Shown: piece after piece, positions 51,887 to 60,644 of the stretch | Layout: the number at the start of each line of letters is the position of its first letter | How positions within the stretch are numbered: position 1 is the first letter of the stretch | NCBI RefSeq assembly: GCF_001026695.1 | Contig: NZ_LDNB01000017.1 | Coordinates: 248,206-312,205 of the forward strand | Source of the DNA: Neobacillus vireti | Lineage (GTDB): Bacteria > Bacillota > Bacilli > Bacillales > Cytobacillaceae | Direction of reading: 5' to 3' | DNA length: 64,000 nucleotides | The notes under the pieces: generated by a model | Seen by the model: only the letters and a program-made list of their open reading frames with translations | Told to the model about the DNA's origin: nothing | Database searches by the model: none | Position numbers and translations under genes: made by a program

Positions 51887-53046
51887 TTATTTTTCTTTGC
51901 ACTATAATATTTAATCGGATCATTACTAGAATTTTTCAGTTCCGCAGAAATAGTTCCAGTTAGACTGTGTGCTCCTTTTGCATCAAGCCCTGCTTCCCAA
52001 AGCATCATCCCGCCGAAGCCATGATTAAGTGCCAATTTTGTTTTCTTTTTCATGGTTGCATCACCATTATAATAATAGGTCGTTCCATTCATTTTTACTG
52101 TATCGTTGGCGGCATTTTCGGGATTATTGTTGATGATTGCTTCATAAGAGACCTGTTTTATGTTTGGATTCTCCGGTTGAGCATAAAGCGGAACACCCAA
52201 AACGAGCTTTTCTTTAGAGAGGTGGTTTGTCTCAAAATAATTTGCCCAGTAGCCTACAATTTTCTTTGTGTAGGGATAGGGAGATAAATTAGCGGCGTGA
52301 TAGCCGTCATCCCACTGACCATCATAGGCCATGATGTTTACATGATCAACATGTTGAAACATGGCTGTTTCATAATTAACAAAATTAGTTTCGGTCAAGG
52401 TGACTGCATGAATTTTTGCATAAACGGCAACCGATAATTCCTTGTTTTTAAGATGAAGCTGTTCGCCTAGCTCTTTAGTGAAAGCGGCTAAGTTTGCAGC
52501 ATCTTCTTGATTGCGTGGATGTTCAAAGTCAATATCAACGCCGTCTACGTTCTCACGGTCTGCAAAACTAGTAAGTTCCTGAACAAGCTTTTCCCGCGAG
52601 GCAGGATTAGAAATCGCCGCCTTAAAATAAGGATACGATTCGCCCCCGTTTATGTGGAACCATCCGCCAACACCAAGGATCACCTTTGTCTGATATTTCT
52701 TCGCATTTGCAACAATCGCCCGTAAGTTTTTTAAGGCAGGATCGCCATTAAGCAAAATACCGCCTTCTTTAGTCGGATGGGCAAAGGAGAAAATAACATG
52801 TGTTAGTTTGGCATAATCAATTCCGTTTGGGTCGCGGAAATCCTGTACATAAGTGATAAGAGCTTTTGACTGTTCTTTTTCGGTTTCTGGCAATGCTTTT
52901 TCTTCGGGCATAAGTGCTGATTTAGGTGCGTTTACTATATTAAATGATTTTGAATCATTATTAGTAGAATATAAAACTCCTGTTAAAATTCCTCCAATGA
53001 AGGTAATAATAATTACCAAGGCAAGGAGGAGATTACGTTTGTTCAT
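51883..53046 (-). CDS. Glycoside hydrolase family 18 protein (chitinase-like)
   Basis: The 387-residue protein has an N-terminal membrane anchor or uncleaved signal (about 5-26). The GH18 barrel shows LTHVIFSFAHP, ILGVGGW (about 120), the catalytic motif DGVDIDFEHP (about 168-177, with Glu as acid), MAYDGQW (about 240) and LVLGVPLYAQ. The ending MLWEAGLDAKG is also typical. It should cleave beta-1,4-linked N-acetylglucosamine polymers, such as chitin or wall glycans, outside the cell. No LysM or chitin-binding module is present. GGAGGAATTCTACTT lies before the ATG. Confidence 0.92.
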   Translation of the reverse strand: MNKRNLLLALVIIITFIGGILTGVLYSTNNDSKSFNIVNAPKSALMPEEKALPETEKEQSKALITYVQDFRDPNGIDYAKLTHVIFSFAHPTKEGGILLNGDPALKNLRAIVANAKKYQTKVILGVGGWFHINGGESYPYFKAAISNPASREKLVQELTSFADRENVDGVDIDFEHPRNQEDAANLAAFTKELGEQLHLKNKELSVAVYAKIHAVTLTETNFVNYETAMFQHVDHVNIMAYDGQWDDGYHAANLSPYPYTKKIVGYWANYFETNHLSKEKLVLGVPLYAQPENPNIKQVSYEAIINNNPENAANDTVKMNGTTYYYNGDATMKKKTKLALNHGFGGMMLWEAGLDAKGAHSLTGTISAELKNSSNDPIKYYSAKKNK

Positions 53047-53232
53047 AAGTAGAATTCCTCCACAATCGTCTTCCTAATAAAAATTGTATCAGAAAAAACG
53101 GCGAGGATGGGTTGGTAATATCAACCTCTAAGGTGGGAAATAAGGCCCCTGAAAGAAAAAATTTGTGCAGTAGTCAGGATTTTTGATATAGTAAATAGGT
53201 TAATCATTAATTAAGAGGTGTAAGTGATCATT

Positions 53233-54192
53233 ATGAATCAAGAATATAGAGTGTTATTGTATTATAAATACGTCGAAATCGAGAATCCGGAAGAACTTTC
53301 GAAAGAACATCTTCAAGTATGTAATGATTTCGGCTTAAAGGGTCGAATCATCATTGCGTCTGAAGGAATTAATGGTACGGTGTCAGGCACCATCGAGCAG
53401 ACGGACGCGTATATGAAATATATGGAGGAGCATCCTCTGTTTGCTGGTACGATTTTTAAAATAGATGAAGCATCAGGGCATGCCTTCAAAAAAATGCGAG
53501 TGCGTTTCAGACCTGAACTTGTTACTTTACGTTTGGAAGATGACGTTGATCCGAATGTTGTAACAGGCAAGCATTTGAAACCTAAAGAATTTTTCGAGGA
53601 AATGCAGAATGAAGACACGGTGGTAATCGATGCCCGTAATGATTATGAATATGATTTGGGCCATTTTCGCGGTGCCGTCAGACCGGATATTCTGAACTTC
53701 CGCGATTTGCCAGACTGGATTCGAGAAAATAAACAGGATTTCGAAGGCAAAAAGATTCTCACGTATTGCACCGGAGGGATCCGCTGTGAAAAATTTTCAG
53801 GCTGGCTTCTTCAAGAGGGCTTTGAAGATGTGTCACAGCTTGAAGGCGGGATTGTCACCTATGGAAAAGATCCCGAAGTTCAAGGTGAATTATGGGATGG
53901 ACAGCTTTATGTGTTTGATGAGCGCATCAGCGTACCGGTAAATCGTAAAGAGCACGTAATTGTCGGGAAAGACTATTTTACAGGTGAACCATGCGAGCGT
54001 TATGTGAATTGTGCCAATCCGGCATGTAATAAAAAAATTCTCTGTTCAGAAGAAAACGAACATAAACATTTACGCAGCTGTTCTCATGAATGCAGAGTAC
54101 ACCCTCGGAACCGTTATATCGCCGAACATGGTTTAAGCGAAGAAGAGGTAAAGGAAAGATTGATGGCAATAGAAAAAGATTTAACCATATAA
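53233..54192 (+). CDS. trhO: tRNA uridine(34) hydroxylase, rhodanese-like
   Basis: The 319-residue count uses ATG 53233, which fits the family N-terminus (YRVLLYYKY). A GTG at 53224 is nearer to AAGAGGTG and is an alternative. After an N-terminal domain (GINGTVSGTIEQTDAYM) comes a rhodanese domain (VVIDARNDYEYDLGHFRGA) with the active cysteine in LTYCTGGIRCEKF. The cysteine-rich tail CANPACNKK..CSHECR is also typical. It hydroxylates U34 of some tRNAs to 5-hydroxyuridine. One copy of the GGTGTCAGGCACC motif is part of its coding sequence. Confidence 0.92.
   Translation: MNQEYRVLLYYKYVEIENPEELSKEHLQVCNDFGLKGRIIIASEGINGTVSGTIEQTDAYMKYMEEHPLFAGTIFKIDEASGHAFKKMRVRFRPELVTLRLEDDVDPNVVTGKHLKPKEFFEEMQNEDTVVIDARNDYEYDLGHFRGAVRPDILNFRDLPDWIRENKQDFEGKKILTYCTGGIRCEKFSGWLLQEGFEDVSQLEGGIVTYGKDPEVQGELWDGQLYVFDERISVPVNRKEHVIVGKDYFTGEPCERYVNCANPACNKKILCSEENEHKHLRSCSHECRVHPRNRYIAEHGLSEEEVKERLMAIEKDLTI
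53379..53391 (+). repeat. Motif GGTGTCAGGCACC inside trhO
   Basis: The 13-mer encodes part of the conserved G-T-V-S-G-T stretch of the protein. It extends to a 19-base identity with the intergenic copy at 51776. Confidence 0.65.
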
Positions 54193-54202
54193 GTAGTTCA
54201 AG

Positions 54203-54235
54203 AAAGCAGGCCAGAAAAATCGGCCTGCTTTTCTG
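54203..54235 (+). terminator. Terminator of trhO
   Basis: AAAGCAGGCC (54203-54212) and GGCCTGCTTT (54222-54231) pair, followed by TCTGTTTT. Confidence 0.8.
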
Positions 54236-54329
54236 TTTTATAACCAATATTATGCAAAACTAATAGAGTATTAGCAGTATTTAATGTAGAATTAAGAATG
54301 TTAGAAAAATAAAGGGGCTATCAATAGAG

Positions 54330-55547
54330 ATGAATAATAAGAAAAGCAGCGGAAAAAAGACGAGAAAAGAACGCCATCAATCGAAAGGGACTGTTCGGTT
54401 CGCCATCCTTGCAGTAATTTTGATTCTTGCCGGTGGCTTTTTCTTCGCTAACCATTTGAAGTCAGAACATGTTTCTAGTAAAGTTTCTCAAACGGGGGAA
54501 AAGATAACAGAGAAAGAAAAGGAAGAGGAGCCGAAACAAGAGGCCGCAGTGGAAGAAAAACCAGAAATCAAACCGGAACCAGATATTGAAACGACCTTCA
54601 AAATCAGTGCAGCCGGGGATTTTACACTTGGAACCGATGAAAGTTTTACCTATAGTGATTCGTTTGTAAAGACGGCGTCTGCCAATGGTCTGCCTTATTT
54701 CGTTGAAGGCTTGGAGAATATTTTCTTAGAGGACGATTTTACGACCGTGAATTTAGAAACCACGCTCACAAATGCTACGCAAAAGGCTGAGAAGACATTT
54801 CGCTTTAAGGGTGACCCATCGTACGCCAAAATTCTAGAATTAGGCGGCATTGAAGCTGTTAATCTAGCAAACAATCATAGCCATGATTACCTGGAGAAGG
54901 GCTATAATGACACGATTGCCGCCTTGCAGAATCAAAACATAGGCTATTTTGGCTACGATCAGCAGTATATTACGACCATCAAAGGGATTAAGGTCGGTGC
55001 CTTAGGATATGAAGGCTGGTCAGATACAAAAGAAATCCGTCAAAAAGTGGAACAGGATATAAAAAACCTAAGAAATCAAGGGGTACAGATTGTTCTTATT
55101 CACTATCACTGGGGCAATGAGAGCCAGTATGTGCCGAATGAATCTCAAAAATCGCTAGCCCGCTTTACAATCGATAGCGGTGCAGACCTAATTCTTGGCC
55201 ATCATCCCCATGTAGTCCAGGGAATAGAAGAATATAATGGAAAATTTATTGTCTATAGTTTAGGCAACTTTATGTTTGGCGGAAATCGAAACCCAAGGGA
55301 CAAGGATACATTTGTATTTCAACAAACCTTTCATTTGAAAAATGGTGTGTTAATCGATAAAAAAGAAATCAACGTTGTGCCATTTTCCATTTCATCTGTT
55401 TCTTCTAGAAATAATTATCAGCCAACAAAATTAACTGGTGCAGAACAAGAGCGAGTAAAGAAAAAAATCATTGATGCATCTAACAAAATCAAAGGTTCCG
55501 ATTGGCTTGTCTATGAGAACCCGCAAGAAGTAGTCAAAAAGGAATAA
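54330..55547 (+). CDS. CapA-family (PGA_cap) membrane-anchored protein
   Basis: The 405-residue protein has a basic N-terminus, one membrane segment (about 25-43) and a charged spacer. The PGA_cap metallophosphatase-like domain follows: ISAAGDFTLGTDESF, TVNLETTLT, VNLANNHSHDY, VLIHYHWGNES and LILGHHPHVVQGIE. These residues suit a two-metal site outside the membrane. CapA works in poly-gamma-glutamate capsule formation, but no capBC genes are adjacent, so the role here is not certain. Confidence 0.88.
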   Translation: MNNKKSSGKKTRKERHQSKGTVRFAILAVILILAGGFFFANHLKSEHVSSKVSQTGEKITEKEKEEEPKQEAAVEEKPEIKPEPDIETTFKISAAGDFTLGTDESFTYSDSFVKTASANGLPYFVEGLENIFLEDDFTTVNLETTLTNATQKAEKTFRFKGDPSYAKILELGGIEAVNLANNHSHDYLEKGYNDTIAALQNQNIGYFGYDQQYITTIKGIKVGALGYEGWSDTKEIRQKVEQDIKNLRNQGVQIVLIHYHWGNESQYVPNESQKSLARFTIDSGADLILGHHPHVVQGIEEYNGKFIVYSLGNFMFGGNRNPRDKDTFVFQQTFHLKNGVLIDKKEINVVPFSISSVSSRNNYQPTKLTGAEQERVKKKIIDASNKIKGSDWLVYENPQEVVKKE

Positions 55548-55667
55548 TGAAATTAAACACTTCCATTTCTAATACATTCGCTATTTTTTTAAAACTATCT
55601 ACGGTATAAATATCAGAATAATGTTAAAATATGTTTTATTACAATTGTTTCTAGGAGGATTTCGGTT

Positions 55668-56585
55668 ATGGATACAAAGTTTAGCAAACCAAAAGGTTTT
55701 GGGGAAATACTGGACCATACCTTTAGTTTAACTAAAAATCGCTTTAAAGATTTTTTCTTGATAATACTTATTTTCATGGGACCTGTCTATTTGCTTCAAG
55801 CAATTATGCAGCTGATTTCCGGGACTAGTTTTTTTAGGGAGATTGGGAGTGGGAATGTTTGGTTTGAACAAATTCTTTCGGGTTTTACTGAAACCGAAAC
55901 ACTTGATACGAGCGGCTTGGGCGCTGACATTGGAATCATAATTGTTGGATTTATCGGTGCGATTTTGGGTCCGGTGGCGCAAGCAGCGATCCTATTTGCC
56001 ATTGCTAATATTCGGAAAAACGAAGAATATACCGTAGGTTCTGTCATTAAACAAGCGTTTTCGCGATTTTGGCCAATAATCGGAAGTAGTATTTTATTCG
56101 GAATTATTACGGTTATGATTATCCTTATTCCGATTATCATCGTTACGGTAACGGCCATCTTTGGTTTTCAGGCAAATCCCGTTTTAGGCGTTCTCGGGGC
56201 CATCCTGCTATTTTTAGGCTTTGCTGTCGGAATCGGGCTGTTATTAACACGCTGGAGCTTTTACTTAGGTTCTGTCGTGCTGGACAAGGATTCACCTGGA
56301 TTAGAGCGTAGCTGGAGACTTTCCAGAAAACGTACTTGGACATTGATGGGTCTTTATATCGTCTTTTATTTAATAATTTCAGCTATTGAGTTTGCAGTTC
56401 AAATGACGTTTGGGCTCGCTTTAGGTAATAGTGTGTTGTTATCACTAATTTCAAACCTCGCCACCTTAATTACGACAATTATTTTCTCTGTTGGCTATGC
56501 TGTCATGTATCTTGATTTAAAAACGAGACATGATGGTGATGATTTAAAGGATATGATTGAGAATTACAACACAAAAACTATCTAA
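55668..56585 (+). CDS. Six-segment membrane protein of the MoxR/DUF58 cluster
   Basis: The 305-residue protein has about six membrane segments and a cytoplasmic N-terminus (KPKGFGEILDHTFSLTKNRFKDFF). It resembles the glycerophosphoryl-phosphodiesterase membrane-domain type proteins. GGAGG lies before the ATG. The DUF4129 gene follows after 31 bp, so it heads the cluster. Role unknown. Confidence 0.78.
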   Translation: MDTKFSKPKGFGEILDHTFSLTKNRFKDFFLIILIFMGPVYLLQAIMQLISGTSFFREIGSGNVWFEQILSGFTETETLDTSGLGADIGIIIVGFIGAILGPVAQAAILFAIANIRKNEEYTVGSVIKQAFSRFWPIIGSSILFGIITVMIILIPIIIVTVTAIFGFQANPVLGVLGAILLFLGFAVGIGLLLTRWSFYLGSVVLDKDSPGLERSWRLSRKRTWTLMGLYIVFYLIISAIEFAVQMTFGLALGNSVLLSLISNLATLITTIIFSVGYAVMYLDLKTRHDGDDLKDMIENYNTKTI

Positions 56586-56616
56586 ACTAAATACCTAAAT
56601 AAGTTAGGTGAGGATT

Positions 56617-57273
56617 ATGCTTGATGCTAATAAAGCAAGGGATGAACTGAAAGAGATATTAAATACAAAAGAATATCAGATTTATCACAATGAATCCAAA
56701 GGCTTGATTGAAACCTTATGGGAAAAAGCAAAACAATGGATTGCCGAGCAGCTGCTGAAATTATTTCCTTCCATGGAATCTGCCGGCAGTGCCTCTGGGC
56801 CCATTCTTATTGTGATTATTGTCGTGGTTGTATTCTTTTTGGCCTTTGCAGCCATTTTTATGATCCGCAATCACAACCGAAATAAACTGCTGCGTAACAA
56901 AAAGCCGCTTCAATCGATGAACGAAATCAATTGGTCGTCCGAAAGGCATTTACAGGAAGCTAAAAAACAAGAGGGTTTAGCAGAATACACGCTTGCTACC
57001 CGTCACCTGTTTTTAGCGCTCCTCCTTAATTTTCACGAAAAGGATTGGCTTGAGGCACGAATTTGGAAAACCAATTGGGAGTATTATGAGGAACTGCGAA
57101 AAGTCAATCAACAATGGGCCGGGAAATTTAATGATCTTGCAGCATTATTTGATGAAGTGACCTATGGTAAGCGGAAGGTCCAAGAAAAAGAATATCAACT
57201 TTTTCAAATGGAAGTAGGAAGAATGCTTGAGGAATATGAGCAAACACTTGATAGGGCGGAGGAGAATACTTGA
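56617..57273 (+). CDS. DUF4129 domain membrane protein
   Basis: ATG 56617 follows AGGTGAGG. A GTG three codons upstream overlaps that site. The 218-residue protein has one membrane segment near 65-87 and the cytoplasmic DUF4129 domain (AEYTLATRHLFLALLLNFHEKDWLEARIWKTNWEYYEEL, about 120-160). DUF4129 commonly accompanies MoxR, DUF58 and transglutaminase genes. It overlaps the next start by 4 bp. Confidence 0.85.
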   Translation: MLDANKARDELKEILNTKEYQIYHNESKGLIETLWEKAKQWIAEQLLKLFPSMESAGSASGPILIVIIVVVVFFLAFAAIFMIRNHNRNKLLRNKKPLQSMNEINWSSERHLQEAKKQEGLAEYTLATRHLFLALLLNFHEKDWLEARIWKTNWEYYEELRKVNQQWAGKFNDLAALFDEVTYGKRKVQEKEYQLFQMEVGRMLEEYEQTLDRAEENT

Positions 57274-58406
57274 AGAACCTTAAACCTAAGAGACAGGGAT
57301 GGATTTGGTTGACTGTTCTGCTCCTCGTTTTTATCCTGATTAGTATTTTTGTCAGCTCTCAAAAGCCAAAGCAATATCCCAATTATGTCTCAAATTCTCC
57401 TTCTCCAACCGGTTTGAAGGCATTGTATACATATTTACAAAAGGAAGTTCGTGTTAACAGCTGGACAGCAGAACCTCTGAAGCTTCCGAAACAAGGTGAA
57501 GAAAAACTTCTGGTGATGGTTGAACCTTCTTTTATTCCGGAAACAGAAGAAATGGAGGCCTATCAGGACTTTATGAAGGCCGGAAATACGATTCTTTTAT
57601 TCCAAACCAATCCTAAAGGGATGTTTGATTTGGACACGGTTCCTAAGCAGCCTTCCCCCAATCATGAAGTAAAATGGTATGGGGAAAATCAGAGAACCTT
57701 TAAGACCGAAATAAACTCTCCCTTCCGCATAGTGACAAACAAGGATGACGCGGTTCGTATTGAAGATGCTGGCGGCGGTGCGATTGCACTGAAACGGTCT
57801 GTTGGCAAAGGACAATTAATCGTTGCGATTACTCCAGAGTGGCTGATAAATGACAACCTGTTAAAGAAGGACAATTTAGCACTTGTTCTCAACTTGTTCA
57901 ATGAAGCAAAAACAGGGACTGTTTTATTTGATGAATATATTCATGGCAGTCAGAATGGTTCATCAATTATGACGGTATACCCGATGTGGTTTTTACTGCT
58001 CCTTCTCCAAGGAATACTGCTGATGATGCTGTGGCTGTGGTTCAAAGGAAAGCGGTTCGGACCACTGCTTGTTCCAAGGGAAGAGTCGGTTCGTTTTAGT
58101 GACGAAGGAATACGGGCGATCACGGCTTGGTATCTCCGCGGCAGACGGTACCACGATTCCTTATTGATTCAGGCTGACTATCTTAAATTATTATTACAAG
58201 AGCGTTGGCGAATTCCATATCGGATTGAATGGAAGGATCTGTCTAGTTTTTTAGTGCGACAACACATTGGGATGCAGGAAAATGAAATTCGCCCATTTTT
58301 AATTGGGTTGACCAATATACTTGAAAAAGAAAAAGTTAGTAAACAGGAATATTTGCTTTGGTCAAGGAGTCTTGAGCAATTACGGAAAGAGGTGGAGGAA
58401 GGATGA
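57270..58406 (+). CDS. DUF4350 domain membrane protein
   Basis: The TTG start overlaps the previous stop and follows GGAGGAGAA. The 378-residue protein has a first membrane segment near 12-30. A DUF4350 domain outside the membrane (NYVSNSPSPTGLKALYTYL to about 230) and a second segment near 240-262 follow, then a cytoplasmic tail. It overlaps moxR by 4 bp. The family occurs beside MoxR/DUF58 genes; its role is not known. Confidence 0.85.
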   Translation: MKNLKPKRQGWIWLTVLLLVFILISIFVSSQKPKQYPNYVSNSPSPTGLKALYTYLQKEVRVNSWTAEPLKLPKQGEEKLLVMVEPSFIPETEEMEAYQDFMKAGNTILLFQTNPKGMFDLDTVPKQPSPNHEVKWYGENQRTFKTEINSPFRIVTNKDDAVRIEDAGGGAIALKRSVGKGQLIVAITPEWLINDNLLKKDNLALVLNLFNEAKTGTVLFDEYIHGSQNGSSIMTVYPMWFLLLLLQGILLMMLWLWFKGKRFGPLLVPREESVRFSDEGIRAITAWYLRGRRYHDSLLIQADYLKLLLQERWRIPYRIEWKDLSSFLVRQHIGMQENEIRPFLIGLTNILEKEKVSKQEYLLWSRSLEQLRKEVEEG

Positions 58407-59332
58407 ACAAAGAATTAACAGCCTTTTTAGAAAAATATGAGCAGCGGATTTTAGGGCAAAGTCTAAATCTCAGGCTCTTGCTATCGGCGATTTTGTCTGG
58501 GGGGCATGTCCTGCTCGAAGGGGTGCCAGGCACCGGAAAAACACAAATGGTACGAACTCTGGCCAGTCTGCTTGGCGGTGATTTTAATCGTATCCAATTT
58601 ACCCCCGACCTGCTTCCAAGTGATATTACCGGAAGCACGATTTACAATATGAAGGAAAGCAGCTTTCAAACCTTAAAAGGTCCGATTTTCACGAATATTC
58701 TTTTAGCGGATGAAATCAACCGGACACCGGCAAAGACACAGGCAGCTTTACTTGAGGCAATGGAAGAAAAACAAGTCACAATCCAAGGTGAAACCTATCC
58801 ATTACCAGAGGTGTTTTTTGTAGTAGCGACCCAAAACCCGATTGAATTTGAAGGAACCTATCCGCTGCCGGAAGCTCAACAGGATCGTTTTCTTTTTAAG
58901 CTGCTCATTGATTTCCCCTCCTTTGAGGAAGAGAAAAATGTCTTAAGGCAAGTCATTGAAAACAGTTTTGACGCAAAGATTGTTTCTGCCATTCTTGATT
59001 TAGACAGTTTTTTATCGATTAGAAGAGAGATAGAAAGAGTGACGGTGGGAGAAAATGTAATCGATTATACGATGCAAATTGTCAGGAAAACGCGGGAATC
59101 AGAAGCGATTCGCTTTGGTGCAAGTACAAGAGCAGGAATATCGATTGGAAAAGCGGCGCAAGCGTGGGCATACATGAAAGGCCGGAACTATGTAACACCG
59201 GATGATATCAAAATGGTCGCGAAACCGGCTTTAAGACACCGAATTCAGTTATCCCCGCATGTAGAATTGGAGGGATCTACCGTTGACCAGATCATTGAAG
59301 AACTTGTGGGGTCGGTTCCTGTTCCAAGATAG
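58403..59332 (+). CDS. MoxR-family AAA+ ATPase
   Basis: The 309-residue protein shows Walker A LEGVPGTGKTQ (about 38), LLADEINRTPAKTQAALLEAMEE (about 101), the sensor region VVATQNPIEFEGTYPLPEAQQDRFLF and ASTRAGISIGKAAQAWA. MoxR ATPases act like chaperones in maturing protein complexes, usually with a DUF58/VWA partner. Here that partner is the next, overlapping gene. Confidence 0.94.
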   Translation: MNKELTAFLEKYEQRILGQSLNLRLLLSAILSGGHVLLEGVPGTGKTQMVRTLASLLGGDFNRIQFTPDLLPSDITGSTIYNMKESSFQTLKGPIFTNILLADEINRTPAKTQAALLEAMEEKQVTIQGETYPLPEVFFVVATQNPIEFEGTYPLPEAQQDRFLFKLLIDFPSFEEEKNVLRQVIENSFDAKIVSAILDLDSFLSIRREIERVTVGENVIDYTMQIVRKTRESEAIRFGASTRAGISIGKAAQAWAYMKGRNYVTPDDIKMVAKPALRHRIQLSPHVELEGSTVDQIIEELVGSVPVPR

Positions 59333-60644
59333 AGGAGTTTTACCAACTAAACGGTTTATGATGGCTGTAATTGTATTGTCGCTTGGATTAGTGATTGGTA
59401 CAGCTTTTCGGGAGGTTTCATGGGGATTCGTCATCACCGTCAATTTGATTGTTTTTTTTGTCAGTCTAGGTGATTTACTGTTTTCACCGAAGAAAAAGGA
59501 GCTTAGCTTTAAACGTTTTCTGCCCTCAGAGCTGGAACGAGGGATACCCTATCAGGTGGAGCTGGAGGTAAGCAATCACTCCCAGCATGCTTGTTCCTTC
59601 CGTTTGATTGATGGATTGCCACAGACATTTGAACTCCCATTCCCTGTATCAGGCGTGGCCCAAAAGGAATCCACAACAATGATAACCTATGATACGACTG
59701 CCTTGGTTAGAGGTAAATATGAAATTAACAAACTTTATTTTCGCTATACCAGTTTCCTTGGTTTATGGGAAAAGCAAACGACTGTCGAATTAGAGGATTC
59801 TATAAAAGTCCTGCCGGATTTAACAGAAACCAAACAATATCTCGAAAATGCACAAAAATTTCTCGTTTACGAAGGACTGAACATTCGCAGACAGCGTAGT
59901 GGAGTTGGTGATTTTGCAAAGATTAGAAGTTATGTAGTTGGTGACGATCCGCGTAAAATCAACTGGCGGCAAACGGCGAAACTCCAAGAAGTGATGACTA
60001 ATGAGTATGAGCCAGAGCACGGGAAATATATTACCATCTTAATTGATTGCGGGAGAATGATGGGGGCGGAATTGACAAAAGGGAATCGCTTAGAGAGAGC
60101 TTTAGAAGCGGCGCTGACCGTAACAGTGGCGGCGCTGCAAAAAGGCGATTATGTTTCTGTTCTTGCTTTTTCGAAGGAAATAAAAGTCTTTGTTCCACCA
60201 GCGAAAGGGATGGCCCATTTGCAGACGATTCTCCAAGCGATTTATCATCTCCAGGTGGATGCAGCCGAGTCTAATTATGGAGCAGTCCTGCAATATTTAG
60301 AAATGATGCAAAAGAAGCGAAGTCTGCTGTTATTATTCAGCGACGTAAGGACGTTTCTTCATGAGGAAAGTGCGCTAATCTTTTTTAAGCGGCTAAGACA
60401 GCGGCATCTATTTTTGATGATTGGGATTGAGGATCAGACTCTAATAAAAAGAACAAAAGCGGAGCCGATTGACGTGCAGGCAGCCATGCTGAAAAGTATC
60501 GCCCAGCAGCAAATTGTTATTAAGAAACGGGAAAAAATAAAATGGGAAAAACAGGGCCTCCAATTAATAGAGGCCCGGGAGGAGAAATTGGCGATTGCGG
60601 CCGTTTCCCATTATATCGAGATTATGAATCAAAACCTTTTGTAG
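59283..60644 (+). CDS. DUF58 (VWA-like) protein
   Basis: The start is TTG 59283, 8 bp after GGAGGG. It lies 50 bp inside the moxR end in another frame. The 453-residue protein has two membrane segments near 25-65, a beta domain, and the DUF58 core GVGDFAKIRSYVVGDDPRKINWRQTAK (about 205). A VWA-like fold follows, in which the metal motif is altered (LIDCGRMMGAE). It is the usual MoxR partner. Its last 23 bp overlap the end of the convergent SpoIIM-like gene. Confidence 0.9.
   Translation: MTRSLKNLWGRFLFQDRGVLPTKRFMMAVIVLSLGLVIGTAFREVSWGFVITVNLIVFFVSLGDLLFSPKKKELSFKRFLPSELERGIPYQVELEVSNHSQHACSFRLIDGLPQTFELPFPVSGVAQKESTTMITYDTTALVRGKYEINKLYFRYTSFLGLWEKQTTVELEDSIKVLPDLTETKQYLENAQKFLVYEGLNIRRQRSGVGDFAKIRSYVVGDDPRKINWRQTAKLQEVMTNEYEPEHGKYITILIDCGRMMGAELTKGNRLERALEAALTVTVAALQKGDYVSVLAFSKEIKVFVPPAKGMAHLQTILQAIYHLQVDAAESNYGAVLQYLEMMQKKRSLLLLFSDVRTFLHEESALIFFKRLRQRHLFLMIGIEDQTLIKRTKAEPIDVQAAMLKSIAQQQIVIKKREKIKWEKQGLQLIEAREEKLAIAAVSHYIEIMNQNLL

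Noticed and set aside
58525..58545. Additional copy of the GGTGTCAGGCACC motif in moxR
   Set aside because: The sequence GGTGCCAGGCACCGG encodes the Walker A G-V-P-G-T-G and differs from the motif; it is explained by coding.
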